The notes beneath the pieces are model-generated. The model was not told the origin of the DNA. It saw nothing but the letters and a program-made list of their open reading frames with translations, and searched no databases. From Prauserella isguenensis (GTDB lineage Bacteria; Actinomycetota; Actinomycetes; Mycobacteriales; Pseudonocardiaceae): a DNA stretch of 64,000 nt. Numbering within the stretch: the stretch's first letter is position 1; every line of letters starts with the position of its first letter. Made by a program: the position numbers and the translations under genes. Positions 1 to 8,749 of this stretch are shown piece by piece. The stretch spans positions 806,001 through 870,000 of the forward strand of contig NZ_JACHWU010000001.1 of assembly GCF_014191605.1 (NCBI RefSeq), in the 5' to 3' direction.

Positions 1-540
1 GCCGAGTTCGACGCGGCTGGCTTACCGTTCCCCGGCCCCGGCGCACGTCTGGACCACCTCGAACGGTGCCTGGCGGTGCTGCGGGAACACTACGGCGAGC
101 GGCGGTTGCCGCCGGTACTGCTCGGTGGGCAGCGCGACCGGATGTTGCGCATCGCCGCGCGCGAGGCGGACGTCGTCGGGTTCACGGGCGCGCACTTCAA
201 CCGCGACGGCGACGGTGCGACGCTCGGCGGTCCGTCCGAACTGGACGAACGTGTGGCGTTCGTGCGCTCCGAGGCTGGCGATCGCGACCCCGAGCTGAAC
301 CTGTTGATCCAGCACGTCGAGGTCACCGACGACCGGGCGGCCGCGCTGGAACGTCTCCGCCGGTACGACCCGACGAAGTCCGCGGACGAACTGGGCGAGC
401 TGCCGGTACTGCTGGTCGGCACGGCTACGCAGATCGCGGATCGGCTGCGCGCCCACCGGGAGCGGTTCGGGTTCACCTACATCACGGTGATGGAGAAGGA
501 CATGACCGCCTTCGCCGACGTCATCGAGCAGCTGCGCTGA
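1..540 (+). CDS. F420-dependent LLM-class oxidoreductase, C-terminal part
   Basis: The reading frame is open from the first base of the window, so the 5' end is missing; 179 residues remain. They match the C-terminal part of luciferase-like (LLM) F420-dependent oxidoreductases: the LPPVLLGG strand, the AREADVVGF turn that packs against the cofactor site, and a closing section ending VGTATQIADRLRAHRERFGFTYITV, typical of the TIM-barrel end of the TIGR03621-type subgroup. The substrate cannot be told from this part. The gene stops 23 bases before the convergent transporter gene, and no obvious terminator lies between them. Confidence in the family is high; the exact reaction is unknown. Confidence 0.85.
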   Translation, partial: AEFDAAGLPFPGPGARLDHLERCLAVLREHYGERRLPPVLLGGQRDRMLRIAAREADVVGFTGAHFNRDGDGATLGGPSELDERVAFVRSEAGDRDPELNLLIQHVEVTDDRAAALERLRRYDPTKSADELGELPVLLVGTATQIADRLRAHRERFGFTYITVMEKDMTAFADVIEQLR

Positions 541-563
541 CGGCACCACCGGAAGCGATCCGC

Positions 564-1862
564 TCAGAACAGGCCGATGAGCTCGTCCACGGCCAGGTAA
601 CCGAACAGCGCCAAGCACATCGTGAGCAGCGTGTTCGACAGCCAGCCCGACCGGCCGACGCGCTCGACCCGGTTGGAGTTGAGCAGGAACAACAGCGTGC
701 CTGCGAGGAACGGCATGAACAGTGCACCGAGCGCGCCGTAGGCGACGGTCAGCTGGAACGGCTGGTCGAGGAACAGCAGCGCCATCGGCGGGAACGTTAA
801 CCACGCCGCATACCCACGGAACACGGGACTGCCGATGCCCGCGCGGTGGTCGTAGTCGGACAGTTCCTCGGCTTCGCCCACCGCGTAGCGGGGCAGCCGC
901 CACGTGCGCCACCAGTCGGCGAACAGCAGGCTGACACCGTTCCACACACCGACGAGCGAGCTGAACGACACGGCCCAGAACCCGACGAGGAACGGGATGC
1001 GCGCCCACTGGCCGTAGTCGGCGGCGAGCGTGTTGCCGAGCATCAGCAGACCCTCGTCACCGTCGATGACATTGTGCCCGGCCAGCAGCTCCGCACCGAC
1101 GATGAGCATCGCGACGACGAAGATCGCCGTGGTGACGTAGCCGGTCGTGTTGTCGAGCCGCATCATCGACAGCCAGCCCGACGACCTCCAGCCCTTGGCG
1201 AGCGTCCAGTAGCCGTAGGCGGCCATGGTGATGGTTCCGCCGACGCCACCGATCAGGCCCAGGACGTACACGAACGAACCGTCGGGCAGCCGCGGCACGA
1301 AACCTTCGAAGGTTTCGACCAGGTTCGGCGTCACGAGGATCGCGGTGCCGACGACGGCGACGAACATGACGCCGACGAGGACCGTCATCACCTTCTCGAT
1401 CACGGCGTACCGGCCGAACCACACGAGCACGAACCCGGCGACGCCGCAGATCATCGCCCAGTAGCGCACGTCGATCGCGGGGAAGAGCGCGTTCAACGGA
1501 AGGCCGCTGGCCGACATGGCCGTGGCACCGTAGACGAAACCCCACACCACCGCGTATGCGCCGAAGTAGACGAGGACCCAGCGGCCGAGGGTGCGCCAGC
1601 CCGAGAGCATCGTGCGGCCGGACGTCAGGTGCCACCGGCCGACGGCTTCACCCAGGGCGATCTTGAAGATCGTTCCGACGATCACGGCCCACAGCAGCGC
1701 GTAGCCGTAACGCGAGCCGGCGACCATCGTGGCGACGAGGTCGCCTGCGCCGACGCCGGTCGCCGCGGCCATGATGCCGGGGCCGATCTGGCGGACTTTC
1801 GCCTTCAGACCGACGGGAACTTCGGGTTCTGCCACCTCGCCGTGGCGGGGATCGGAGGACAT
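564..1862 (-). CDS. NRAMP-family-like metal transporter with non-canonical metal site
   Basis: A 432-residue polytopic membrane protein with about 11 hydrophobic segments and the NRAMP fold pattern (start ATG giving MSSDPRHGEV; a longer in-frame extension is a shadow of the regulator gene). The TM1 region reads GIMAAATGVGAGDLVA, where classical MntH has DPGN, and the TM6 region reads GGTITMAAYGYW, where MntH has MPH. The classical Mn/Fe ligands are therefore absent, so the transported ion may differ (Mg or another solute); this is inference. The gene starts 10 bases after the stop of the XRE regulator and is probably cotranscribed with it. Confidence 0.85.
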   Translation of the reverse strand: MSSDPRHGEVAEPEVPVGLKAKVRQIGPGIMAAATGVGAGDLVATMVAGSRYGYALLWAVIVGTIFKIALGEAVGRWHLTSGRTMLSGWRTLGRWVLVYFGAYAVVWGFVYGATAMSASGLPLNALFPAIDVRYWAMICGVAGFVLVWFGRYAVIEKVMTVLVGVMFVAVVGTAILVTPNLVETFEGFVPRLPDGSFVYVLGLIGGVGGTITMAAYGYWTLAKGWRSSGWLSMMRLDNTTGYVTTAIFVVAMLIVGAELLAGHNVIDGDEGLLMLGNTLAADYGQWARIPFLVGFWAVSFSSLVGVWNGVSLLFADWWRTWRLPRYAVGEAEELSDYDHRAGIGSPVFRGYAAWLTFPPMALLFLDQPFQLTVAYGALGALFMPFLAGTLLFLLNSNRVERVGRSGWLSNTLLTMCLALFGYLAVDELIGLF

Positions 1863-1872
1863 GCGCAGCAAT

Positions 1873-2166
1873 CTAACCGGCGTCGGCGCTCCGGGACAGG
1901 GCGGTGTCGGCGTCGGCACCCGGGGGTTCGGCCAGCTCATAGCGCAGGTCGTCGAGTGGTAGGCCGACCGCGTCGGCGATCGCCAGAACGGTGAAGAACG
2001 CAGGCGTCGGGATGCGCCCGGTCTCGATCTTGCGCAGCGTTTCGACCGAGATACCGGCGTCGGAGGCGACCTCGACCATGCTGCGGTCGCCGCGGGCACC
2101 GCGCAGGGCGACGCCGAGTCGCTCGCCACGCAGACGTTCGGCTTCGCTCAACGGCACTCGCACCAC
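1873..2166 (-). CDS. XRE-family helix-turn-helix regulator
   Basis: A 97-residue protein beginning MVRVPLSEAERLRGERLG, with a compact HTH_XRE domain (about residues 18-70): RSMVEVASDAGISVETLRKIETGRIPTP carries the usual helix 2-turn-helix 3 pattern. GTG at 2166 is chosen because a good -10 hexamer, TACTAT, ends 8 bases upstream and no ribosome binding site is present, which fits a leaderless transcript. GTG at 2163 is an alternative. It lies directly upstream of the NRAMP-like transporter and most likely controls that two-gene unit. Confidence 0.82.
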   Translation of the reverse strand: MVRVPLSEAERLRGERLGVALRGARGDRSMVEVASDAGISVETLRKIETGRIPTPAFFTVLAIADAVGLPLDDLRYELAEPPGADADTALSRSADAG

Positions 2167-2276
2167 GGCGCCAATAGTAATACCGATCGGCCGGACGATG
2201 GGTCGGCGACGGTCGACCCCGCACAGGACCCCGCACCCGCGAACACGAGGCGCCGCCACGGCCTGCGAACACAGTT

Positions 2277-2329
2277 TGTGGACAACTCTGTGGAAAACCT
2301 GGGGAGGCTGTGCACAAGGCTGTGTACGT
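2277..2329. other. Cluster of DnaA-box-like 9-mers
   Basis: Four 9-mers of the TGTGGANAA type stand in a row: TGTGGACAA (2277-2285), TGTGGAAAA (2289-2297), TGTGCACAA (2309-2317) and TGTGTACGT (2321-2329). The first is exactly the complement of the actinobacterial DnaA box TTGTCCACA, the second is TTTTCCACA, and the last two are weaker. Starts are 12, 20 and 12 bases apart. No dnaA, dnaN, parAB or other replication gene is present, so this is not oriC; a DnaA titration or regulatory site is possible. Confidence 0.4.
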
Positions 2330-2400
2330 GTGGCTGGCCGAGGTCGTCGGGCCGGTCGGGTTCGGCGGACCTGAGGTGGACCGACCGGGTGCGCACGAGA

Positions 2401-2443
2401 CGAGGCCCGCCTCCCCTGCGTCGAACCGGGAAGGCGGGCCTCG
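2401..2443 (-). terminator. Hairpin terminator after the S33 peptidase gene
   Basis: A 12-bp stem (CGAGGCCCGCCT paired with AGGCGGGCCTCG) lies 42 bases past the stop codon of the secreted peptidase gene. There is no U tract, as is common for actinobacterial terminators. Confidence 0.6.
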
Positions 2444-2484
2444 TCGTTGCGGAAAAAGCCCGCGTCACGAGTGCGGGCGGGCGG

Positions 2485-4161
2485 TCACGACCCGTTCGCG
2501 CCGTTCGGCGTGGGCAGTGGCGAGCCGGGGATGCTCTGGTCCTCCGGCACGATGCCGTCGACCAGATAGTCCTCGACGACCTTGTCCACAGCCGGGTTGT
2601 CGCCCGCGTAGATGCCGTGATCGCCCTCGTCGGTCACGGTGATCATGCGCGAGCCCGCGAACTTCTCGTGGGCACGGCGGGCGCCCTCGATCGGGGTCGC
2701 CGGGTCGTGCTCCGACTGGACGATGAGCGTCGGCGGGACACCCTCGCCGTCCAGCTTCGGCAGGTCGATCGGCTTGCCCTTCCAGAAGATGCACGGCTGG
2801 ATCAGCCATCCCCAACCCAGCAGCGGCCACTGGCGACCCATCAGTTCGGACTGCCACCTCGCGGTCATCCGGTTGCCGAACCAGCGGCCCTCGTTGCAGG
2901 GGATCGTCCAGAAGCTGGCGTCGTAAGCGTCGTCGTACTGCTGCGCGCCGTGACCGTTGTCGACGACGAGCGGCTGCGGACCTCGTGCCTTGGTGTTCTC
3001 GAGCAGCTTCCGCACGTCGTCCAACGCCGCGGTCGAGGCGATGCGCCTGTCCTTGCCGGTCAGCTCGCGGAGCGAGACCAGGTACTCGGCCAGTGACGGG
3101 AACGCCGACTTGCTGTAGAGCATGCCCGCGATCGCCGAGTCGAGCTCGTTCGGGCCGACCTTCTGTCCGTCCAGCTCGACCGGCTTCTCCGCCAGCGCCG
3201 CGCGCACCTGCTCGTACGTCTGCCGGGCGCGCTCACCGGAGTCGCCGAAGCCGTACTGCTCGTCGTAGCGCGCCATCCACGGAAGGAAGTCCTCCCGCCA
3301 GCGGCGTTCGAAGCCCAGCGGCTGCCAGTCGAACGAGCGTTGCCACGTCGTCGTGAACTCGGTCGACGAGTCCAGCACGAACCGTCCGGTGTGCTCGGGG
3401 AACCGCTGTGCGTAGTGCGCGCCGAGCCACGTACCGGCCGAATAGCCGACCCAGTTGATCTTGTCGCGGCCGAGCAGGGTGCGGAGCAGATCCATGTCGT
3501 GCGTGGTCTGGAACGTGTTGATCAACGGCCCCAGGTCGCCGGACTTGACCTGGCAGGAGTCCGCGGCGTACTCGGTCGCGTCGAGGATCAGCTCGAGGTT
3601 CTCGCGGCTGCGGTCGCGCGGGTCGAGGGAATCGCCCGTGCCGATCGCGCCACCGCACGTGATGTTGGTGCTGTGGCCGGTCCCGCGCGGGTCGAAGCCG
3701 ATGACGTCCTGGTGCTGGCGCAGGCGATCCTGCTCGGCCATGCGCAACGGGAAGGCACGGCCGGGAGCGCCGGGGCCGCCCGGGTTGGTGAGCACGCTCG
3801 CGGTGGACTCGCCCTTGGCCTTCAGCCTGCTCACGGCGATCGTGATGTCCTCGCCCGCGTCGGCCTCGTTCCAGTCCTTGGGCGTCAGGTAGGTGGCGCA
3901 CTCCAGGTCGTACTGCTCCGGTGGCGGAGAGCCGAGCTCGTCCTCGGAACACGGGTGCCAGTTCAACCGCTGCTCGGCGTAGCGCTCCGGAACGTCGTGG
4001 GCGATCTCCGGCTGTGCGGTCGTCGCCTCCGGGGTCGCTCGCTGCCGTGGCGGCTCCTCGGACGTGGTGTCGGTGGCCCCGGCGGCGGGGGCGATCGTGG
4101 CGACCAGTGCGGTCGCCAGCGATCCCGCGACGACGCTGCGCCGCAATGTCGTCATGGTCAT
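2485..4161 (-). CDS. Secreted S33 alpha/beta-hydrolase peptidase (tripeptidyl aminopeptidase type)
   Basis: A 558-residue exported protein. ATG at 4161 is preceded by GAGGGA at good spacing; the signal peptide TLRRSVVAGSLATALVATIAPAAGA ends near residue 30 with an AxA cleavage site. The mature part is an S33 alpha/beta hydrolase of the Streptomyces tripeptidyl-aminopeptidase/SlpD group: oxyanion region NPGGPGAPG, nucleophile elbow GYSAGTW, acid SEHDPATP and histidine EGDHGIYAG, followed by the C-terminal TAP-like domain. It probably removes short N-terminal peptides outside the cell. The gene appears monocistronic, with a hairpin downstream. Confidence 0.9.
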   Translation of the reverse strand: MTMTTLRRSVVAGSLATALVATIAPAAGATDTTSEEPPRQRATPEATTAQPEIAHDVPERYAEQRLNWHPCSEDELGSPPPEQYDLECATYLTPKDWNEADAGEDITIAVSRLKAKGESTASVLTNPGGPGAPGRAFPLRMAEQDRLRQHQDVIGFDPRGTGHSTNITCGGAIGTGDSLDPRDRSRENLELILDATEYAADSCQVKSGDLGPLINTFQTTHDMDLLRTLLGRDKINWVGYSAGTWLGAHYAQRFPEHTGRFVLDSSTEFTTTWQRSFDWQPLGFERRWREDFLPWMARYDEQYGFGDSGERARQTYEQVRAALAEKPVELDGQKVGPNELDSAIAGMLYSKSAFPSLAEYLVSLRELTGKDRRIASTAALDDVRKLLENTKARGPQPLVVDNGHGAQQYDDAYDASFWTIPCNEGRWFGNRMTARWQSELMGRQWPLLGWGWLIQPCIFWKGKPIDLPKLDGEGVPPTLIVQSEHDPATPIEGARRAHEKFAGSRMITVTDEGDHGIYAGDNPAVDKVVEDYLVDGIVPEDQSIPGSPLPTPNGANGS

Positions 4162-4266
4162 GGAGTCCCTCAATCTCGAAATGATCGGGGACATTCAAGC
4201 GGGCCGAACCGGTGGTATCAACCTGCCGATCGTCGGGAAAACCGGGACTTGACAGCCGCGTGTGTC

Positions 4267-5196
4267 CTAATTGGGCATCGGGGAGGAGCCGAGGCCACGG
4301 ACCGAACCCGTCGTGGCCTGGTTCAACTCGGCGTAGCACGTGATGTTGGTGAACCCGATTCGCCAATTCGTCCTGTCGGGCCAACGCCACGAAGGTGCCA
4401 CGTCGCGCCGGTCCGCACCGACGAATCGGTGCACTTTCGTGCCACATCGAGCGCCTGCTTTGTCGTTGAACTCCCGTTCGGACGGAATCGCCTCGTCGGC
4501 CTTGCCCGCGTTCACGACACCGACCGCCTCGGCGAGGTGCGGCTCGCTGCACGGAACGGTCTCGGGCAGCTCCGTCGACGGACGGGTCGCGGAGCAGACG
4601 CGATAGTGGTCGAAGTCGTCGGCCAGCGCGTGGCGGATCGAGCCGGTGCGTTCGACGGGAGCGCCCTCACCGTCGAGCTGGGCGACACCGCAGCGGTACC
4701 AGCGATGGCCGGCCTTCCAGTCCTCGGCGTCGGCCCACACCAGCCAGGCGCCGAGCGTGGACGCGTCGTAGGAGGCGCTGCCGAGGTAGTCGGCAGCGGC
4801 GTCGCGGCACTGCGGGAAGACGGTGCGGAACACCGTGGCGGCGTTGGGCGGCGTGCCCTCCAATGTCGTCCCCAGGTCGCCGCCGAACGTGCCCTTCTTG
4901 GTGACCTCCACGGTGTGTTCGTCGGAGCATTCGACGGGGCCGGGGTTGTCGCCGTCGAGGCATTCGCCGACGTCGGCAACGATCGTGCGCTGGGCCTTGT
5001 CGTTGCCCGTGCGGCCGCCGGCGTCACTGTCGGAGGAGGGAACGTCGCCGGGCGCGGCCGTGGGCGTCTCGGCGGAGCGCATGCGGTCGGGTTCGGCCAG
5101 GCCGGTCGTCGTCTCCGCGCACGCGGCCAGTACGAGGGCGGCGGCCACCGCCGAGGCGGCCAGCGTGAATCGCCCTGATCTCGACATCGAACTCAC
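4267..5196 (-). CDS. Lipoprotein with septum-formation-type domain
   Basis: A 309-residue protein with a lipoprotein signal: basic start, hydrophobic stretch AASAVAAALVLAAC and lipobox LAAC (Cys about 26). After a Ser/Thr/Pro-rich linker there are two related repeats with regularly spaced cysteines (GECLD..VECSDEHTVEV, and a later VPCSEPHLAEAVGV). That is the pattern of the actinobacterial Septum_form family (PF13845); a role in septum formation is only the family name, not shown here. Start GTG 5196 is used; ATG 5187 is equally possible. The gene lies 105 bases downstream of the divergent-looking peptidase promoter region, on the same strand. Confidence 0.8.
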   Translation of the reverse strand: MSSMSRSGRFTLAASAVAAALVLAACAETTTGLAEPDRMRSAETPTAAPGDVPSSDSDAGGRTGNDKAQRTIVADVGECLDGDNPGPVECSDEHTVEVTKKGTFGGDLGTTLEGTPPNAATVFRTVFPQCRDAAADYLGSASYDASTLGAWLVWADAEDWKAGHRWYRCGVAQLDGEGAPVERTGSIRHALADDFDHYRVCSATRPSTELPETVPCSEPHLAEAVGVVNAGKADEAIPSEREFNDKAGARCGTKVHRFVGADRRDVAPSWRWPDRTNWRIGFTNITCYAELNQATTGSVRGLGSSPMPN

Positions 5197-5435
5197 TCTA
5201 TCGAGTGATGTCAGGCGGGCGGTAGGAGCGGGTGGGGCGGCTCGTCAGCGGGGCCGCGCGCGTGATCGTCGCCGGTGACCCGCTTCGTCCATCGTGGACG
5301 GCGAAGATCACCGGCCGATCGTCATCCCGGTGCCCGATTCGTCCACTCGAGACGGGGTTGTCCGCGAAAATCGGCCTGGCTACAAGGAAAACCGCAGGTC
5401 GGAGGTGGTGCGGCAGCGGGTCTGGACATATGGAA

Positions 5436-5480
5436 ACCCCGCGGTGCTGCCAGGTCGGGGGTCCGCCAGCACCGCGGGGT
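5436..5480. terminator. Perfect 14-bp hairpin
   Basis: ACCCCGCGGTGCTG (5436-5449) and its exact complement (5467-5480) flank a 17-base loop. It sits between the septum-type lipoprotein gene and the small protein gene, both read leftward, so it most likely ends the small-protein transcript. The rest of 5197-5540 holds no gene that I can support. Confidence 0.65.
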
Positions 5481-5540
5481 CATGGGGCATATCGACACCG
5501 GTACCGGTGGCGTTACACCTGAAATCCATTGTAATTCAGG

Positions 5541-5702
5541 TCACACGCGAGGCTTGGATTTCTGATAGCCGTGTGTCTGAGCGAGGGTGATCAGCTCGTC
5601 GCGCATCGTCGTGGTGGTGGCGGTGTCGATCGCCTTGCTGACGGCGCGGCGGGTGCGGGTGTGGGCTCGACGGGCGCGGAGGCGTGCGGCGAGGTTCGAC
5701 AT
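5541..5702 (-). CDS. Small basic conserved-type protein, 53 residues
   Basis: MSNLAARLRARRAHTRTRRAVSKAIDTATTTTMRDELITLAQTHGY..., a 53-residue basic helical protein. Short actinobacterial proteins of this shape (Arg-rich helix, a TP/TT linker, then an RDELITLAQ-like helix) are common; the function is unknown to me. GGAGAT lies 13 bases before the ATG, a somewhat long spacing. Upstream is a perfect tandem 18-bp repeat. No neighbour hints at a role. Confidence 0.55.
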   Translation of the reverse strand: MSNLAARLRARRAHTRTRRAVSKAIDTATTTTMRDELITLAQTHGYQKSKPRV

Positions 5703-5732
5703 CTGTGGTGTGGCATCTCCTTCGAGAGCTAC

Positions 5733-5768
5733 TCGGTTGTGACTGTCGCGTCGGTTGTGACTGTCGCG
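5733..5768. repeat. Perfect tandem 18-bp repeat
   Basis: TCGGTTGTGACTGTCGCG occurs twice head to tail (5733-5750, 5751-5768), about 30 bases upstream of the 53-residue protein gene. It could be a paired operator or a slippage product. From 5769 to 6231 I see no gene, only sequence of lower GC than its surroundings around 5980-6170. Confidence 0.6.
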
Positions 5769-6231
5769 CCGTGGTTCGGCGCTTCTCGGTGGTGTCGCCG
5801 CGCGGCGTGATCCGCTGCGCGGCATCGGGATCGGATGCGGACCCTTCGACGGCCGGATGCCCGCTCGCGGCCTGTCGGCCGCGGCCCCCATGGCGATTGC
5901 CGGCGGTGGCTGATCGATGGGTCGCCGATGCTCGTGCGCCGGCGGAGTGTGAACGGAAGGCCGATCACCTCTCGACTTCGATCCCTACATGTCTTATTAT
6001 CCGCAACCCTCGCCGTCTTCGCCACTGATCATTCGGTGAGCTGGCTTACTTCCCGAAGGATCGTCGGGAGTGTTACTTATTTCGTGTGGTCCATCCGTGT
6101 GATCTCGAAAGCTAGCTTCGTCTTGCTTTGTCTAGCGATCCCTCTATGCAGCCGTAGATACACGTATCGTCGGCTATCCGGTGGTGCCGCCGCTGCGCGT
6201 AGGGCGCGGACGTGCCGCCGAACGGACGCGC

Positions 6232-7425
6232 TCAGTCGGCGCGGGTGAGGAGGTAGTTGCCGAAGTGCGGAACGGTGAAGGCGATGTGGCCGCGCTCGGC
6301 GGAGTAGACGAGCCCCTTCTTCATCAGACTGTCGCGCGCGGGTGACAGCGACGACGGCTTGCGGCCCAGGGAGACGGCGATGTCGGAGGTGACGGCGCTT
6401 TCGTCCTTGCCCTGCGTCAGCTCGGCCATCGCGCGCAGGTACTCGCGTTCGGCGGGCGTGGCGCGCTCGTAGCGGGAGCCGAAGAAGCCGACGGCGAGTT
6501 CGGACTCGGCCTCGGGTGCCGCGACGCGCACGTCCTCCTCGGTGATCGGATTCGTGGGCGCGGCGTCCCATGCGGCCTTGCCGTAGGCCTGAATGAAGTA
6601 GGGATAGCCGCCGGACGCCGTGTGCAGCGCGTCGAGCGCGTGGGGTGCGATCTCGGCGTCCTCCCGTTCGATGGGCGCCAGGACGGCGCGGTCGGCGTCC
6701 TCCCTGCTCAGGCGGTCGATCCGGGTGTAGCGGAAGAGGCGTTCGGAGTAGGACTTCGACGCCGACAGCACCGCGGGCACGTGCGGCAGCCCCGCCCCCA
6801 CGACGACGAGCGGCGCCCCGGACTGCGACAGCTCGTGGCACGCCGCGCACAGTGCGGAGACGTCCTCGGGGCTCAGGTCCTGGATCTCGTCGATCAGCAG
6901 CGCCACCCCGGAGCCGACGTCGGTGGCCAGTTCGGCGACCTCGGACAGCAGTTCGACGAGGTCGATCTCGATGTCGCCCGAATCCGCCCTGCCGTGCGCG
7001 GGCGGGACGTCGATGCCGGGCTGCCAGCGGTCGCGCATCTTCGCGTCGGGCTTGTTGGACTTGAGTGCGAACGCCTTGAGGACGGCGAGCACGTCGTCGA
7101 CGCGGTCGGGTGCGCGATGCCGGACGGCCAGGTCGCGGACAGCGCGGTGCAGCGCGGCCGACAGTGGTCTGCGGAGTTCGGCGTCGGGTCGCGCTTCGAC
7201 CTTGCCCGCACCCCAGCGGCGGCGGATCGCCATGGACCGCAGCTCGCCGAGCAGCACCGTCTTGCCGACGCCGCGGAGGCCCGTGAGCATCAGGCTGCGT
7301 TCGGGTCTGCCCCGTGCGACGCGTTCGAGTACGACGTCGAACGCGTCCAGTTCGCGTTCACGCCCTGCCAGTTCGGGCGGGCGCTGACCTGCACCGGGGG
7401 CGAACGGGTTCCGCACGGGGTCCAT
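6232..7425 (-). CDS. ORC/Cdc6-type AAA ATPase
   Basis: A 397-residue AAA+ protein. Walker A is GLRGVGKTVLL (about residues 49-59) and Walker B is ALLIDEIQDLSP (about 180-190), followed by a GAGLPHVP sensor-1-like strand. The C-terminal third resembles a winged helix (REYLRAMAELTQGKDESAVTSDIAVSLGRKPSSLSPARDSLMKKGLVY), as in the bacterial ORC-CDC6-like ATPases of actinobacteria. No transposase or helicase lies next to it; the role is unknown. Start is ATG 7425. The upstream 150 bases separate it from a divergent phosphodiesterase gene. Confidence 0.85.
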   Translation of the reverse strand: MDPVRNPFAPGAGQRPPELAGRERELDAFDVVLERVARGRPERSLMLTGLRGVGKTVLLGELRSMAIRRRWGAGKVEARPDAELRRPLSAALHRAVRDLAVRHRAPDRVDDVLAVLKAFALKSNKPDAKMRDRWQPGIDVPPAHGRADSGDIEIDLVELLSEVAELATDVGSGVALLIDEIQDLSPEDVSALCAACHELSQSGAPLVVVGAGLPHVPAVLSASKSYSERLFRYTRIDRLSREDADRAVLAPIEREDAEIAPHALDALHTASGGYPYFIQAYGKAAWDAAPTNPITEEDVRVAAPEAESELAVGFFGSRYERATPAEREYLRAMAELTQGKDESAVTSDIAVSLGRKPSSLSPARDSLMKKGLVYSAERGHIAFTVPHFGNYLLTRAD

Positions 7426-7577
7426 CGCTACAACACTATTGGGTCGTCTAGTCGTGGTCCGATATTCCGCGAGAAACCCCTACCCGCGTGTTGCGGACGT
7501 GCGGCCGGCCGAAGGGCCCGTATGTCTACATGTCGAGGACACCCTCCCTTCACTCTGTCGTGTCACCGTCGGAGCTC

Positions 7578-8726
7578 GTGACCACGACAGTGAAGACGGC
7601 CTTCGCGCTCGGCGCGGCGGTACTCATGACCGCATTGGGCGCGGCGCCCGCGTCCGCGCATTCCCCCGGCACGGCATCCGCCGGTACGACGCCGGCCGGC
7701 AACGCCCACGAAACAGCGCCCCACGAACCTCAGCCCCACGAACCTCAGCCCCACGGAACTCGGCCACACGGCAACCCCCACTTCGACATCCAGGCCCATC
7801 GCGGCGGCATCGGCATGACCGTGGAGGGCACACTCAAGGCGTTCGACCGCGCGCTCGAGCTCGGCGTCACGACCCTCGAGCTCGACGTGCAGATCACCCG
7901 CGACGGCCGCGAGGTGATCACCCACGACCGGCGGATCGACCCGGACAAGTGTCTCGACACCGAGCCGGCGACGCCGGGCGATCCGCAGTTCCCCTACGCG
8001 GGCGAGTACGTCAAGGACCTGACGTTCGCGCAGGTGCGCACCCTCGACTGCGGGTCGCAGCAGGACCCGCGTCACCCGGATCAGGTGCTCTCCCCCGGCG
8101 AACCGATGCCCACCCTCGCCGAGCTGTTCGCGCTGGTCCGCGAGCACCGCGCCTACGGTGTGAAGTTCAACATCGAGACGAAGGTCGAGGCCGCTGCGCC
8201 CGAGGAGACCGCGCCGCGGCAGCAGTTCGTCGAGCGCGTGGCCTCGGAGGTCGAGCGCAGCGGGCTGGCGCGGAACGTCAGCATCCAGAGCTTCGACTGG
8301 GGCGCGCTGATGGCGATGGAGGAGCGGATGCCGAAGCTGCCGCTCGTCGCCCTGACCGAACCGGGCTTTCTCGAGGTCGGCGAGCCGGGTGCGTCGCCGT
8401 GGCTGGGCGGTCTCGACATCGACGACTTCGACGGCAGCCCGGTGCGCGCGGCGGCGTCGTTCGGGGCGAGCGCACTGTCGCCCGTGCACGGCAACCCACA
8501 GGACGGTGCGGTCGGCGATCCGGACTACGTTCCCTTCACCACGCAGGAACTGGTCGACGAGGCGCACGCCGCGGGTCTCGACGTGATCCCGTGGACGATC
8601 AACGACAAGCCGACCATGCGCAAGCTCATCGACGACGGCGTGGACGGCATCATCAGCGACTATCCGAACCGGCTGCGTGAGGTGGCCGCGGAGTACGGCT
8701 TCACACTCCCGAAGCGCTACCGCTGA
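7578..8726 (+). CDS. Secreted glycerophosphodiester phosphodiesterase
   Basis: About 382 residues from GTG 7578, which opens directly into a signal peptide (VKTAFALGAAVLMTALGAAPASA). A longer start at ATG 7530 is possible; GGAG before 7578 is closer than ideal. After a His/Pro-rich linker (repeated HEPQP) comes the GDPD TIM barrel: AHRGG, then ELDVQITRDGREVITHDRRID with the Glu-Asp metal ligands and catalytic His, and a C-terminal DVIPWTINDKPTMRKLIDDGVDGIISDYP. It hydrolyses glycerophosphodiesters outside the membrane, releasing glycerol phosphate. A strong hairpin follows the stop. Confidence 0.92.
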   Translation: MTTTVKTAFALGAAVLMTALGAAPASAHSPGTASAGTTPAGNAHETAPHEPQPHEPQPHGTRPHGNPHFDIQAHRGGIGMTVEGTLKAFDRALELGVTTLELDVQITRDGREVITHDRRIDPDKCLDTEPATPGDPQFPYAGEYVKDLTFAQVRTLDCGSQQDPRHPDQVLSPGEPMPTLAELFALVREHRAYGVKFNIETKVEAAAPEETAPRQQFVERVASEVERSGLARNVSIQSFDWGALMAMEERMPKLPLVALTEPGFLEVGEPGASPWLGGLDIDDFDGSPVRAAASFGASALSPVHGNPQDGAVGDPDYVPFTTQELVDEAHAAGLDVIPWTINDKPTMRKLIDDGVDGIISDYPNRLREVAAEYGFTLPKRYR

Positions 8727-8749
8727 GGCGTTCGGTTGCCCCTCCCTAG

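Noticed and set aside
2277-2329. Chromosomal origin
   Set aside because: Only four boxes and no dnaA, dnaN or gyrase genes; kept only as a DnaA-box-like cluster.
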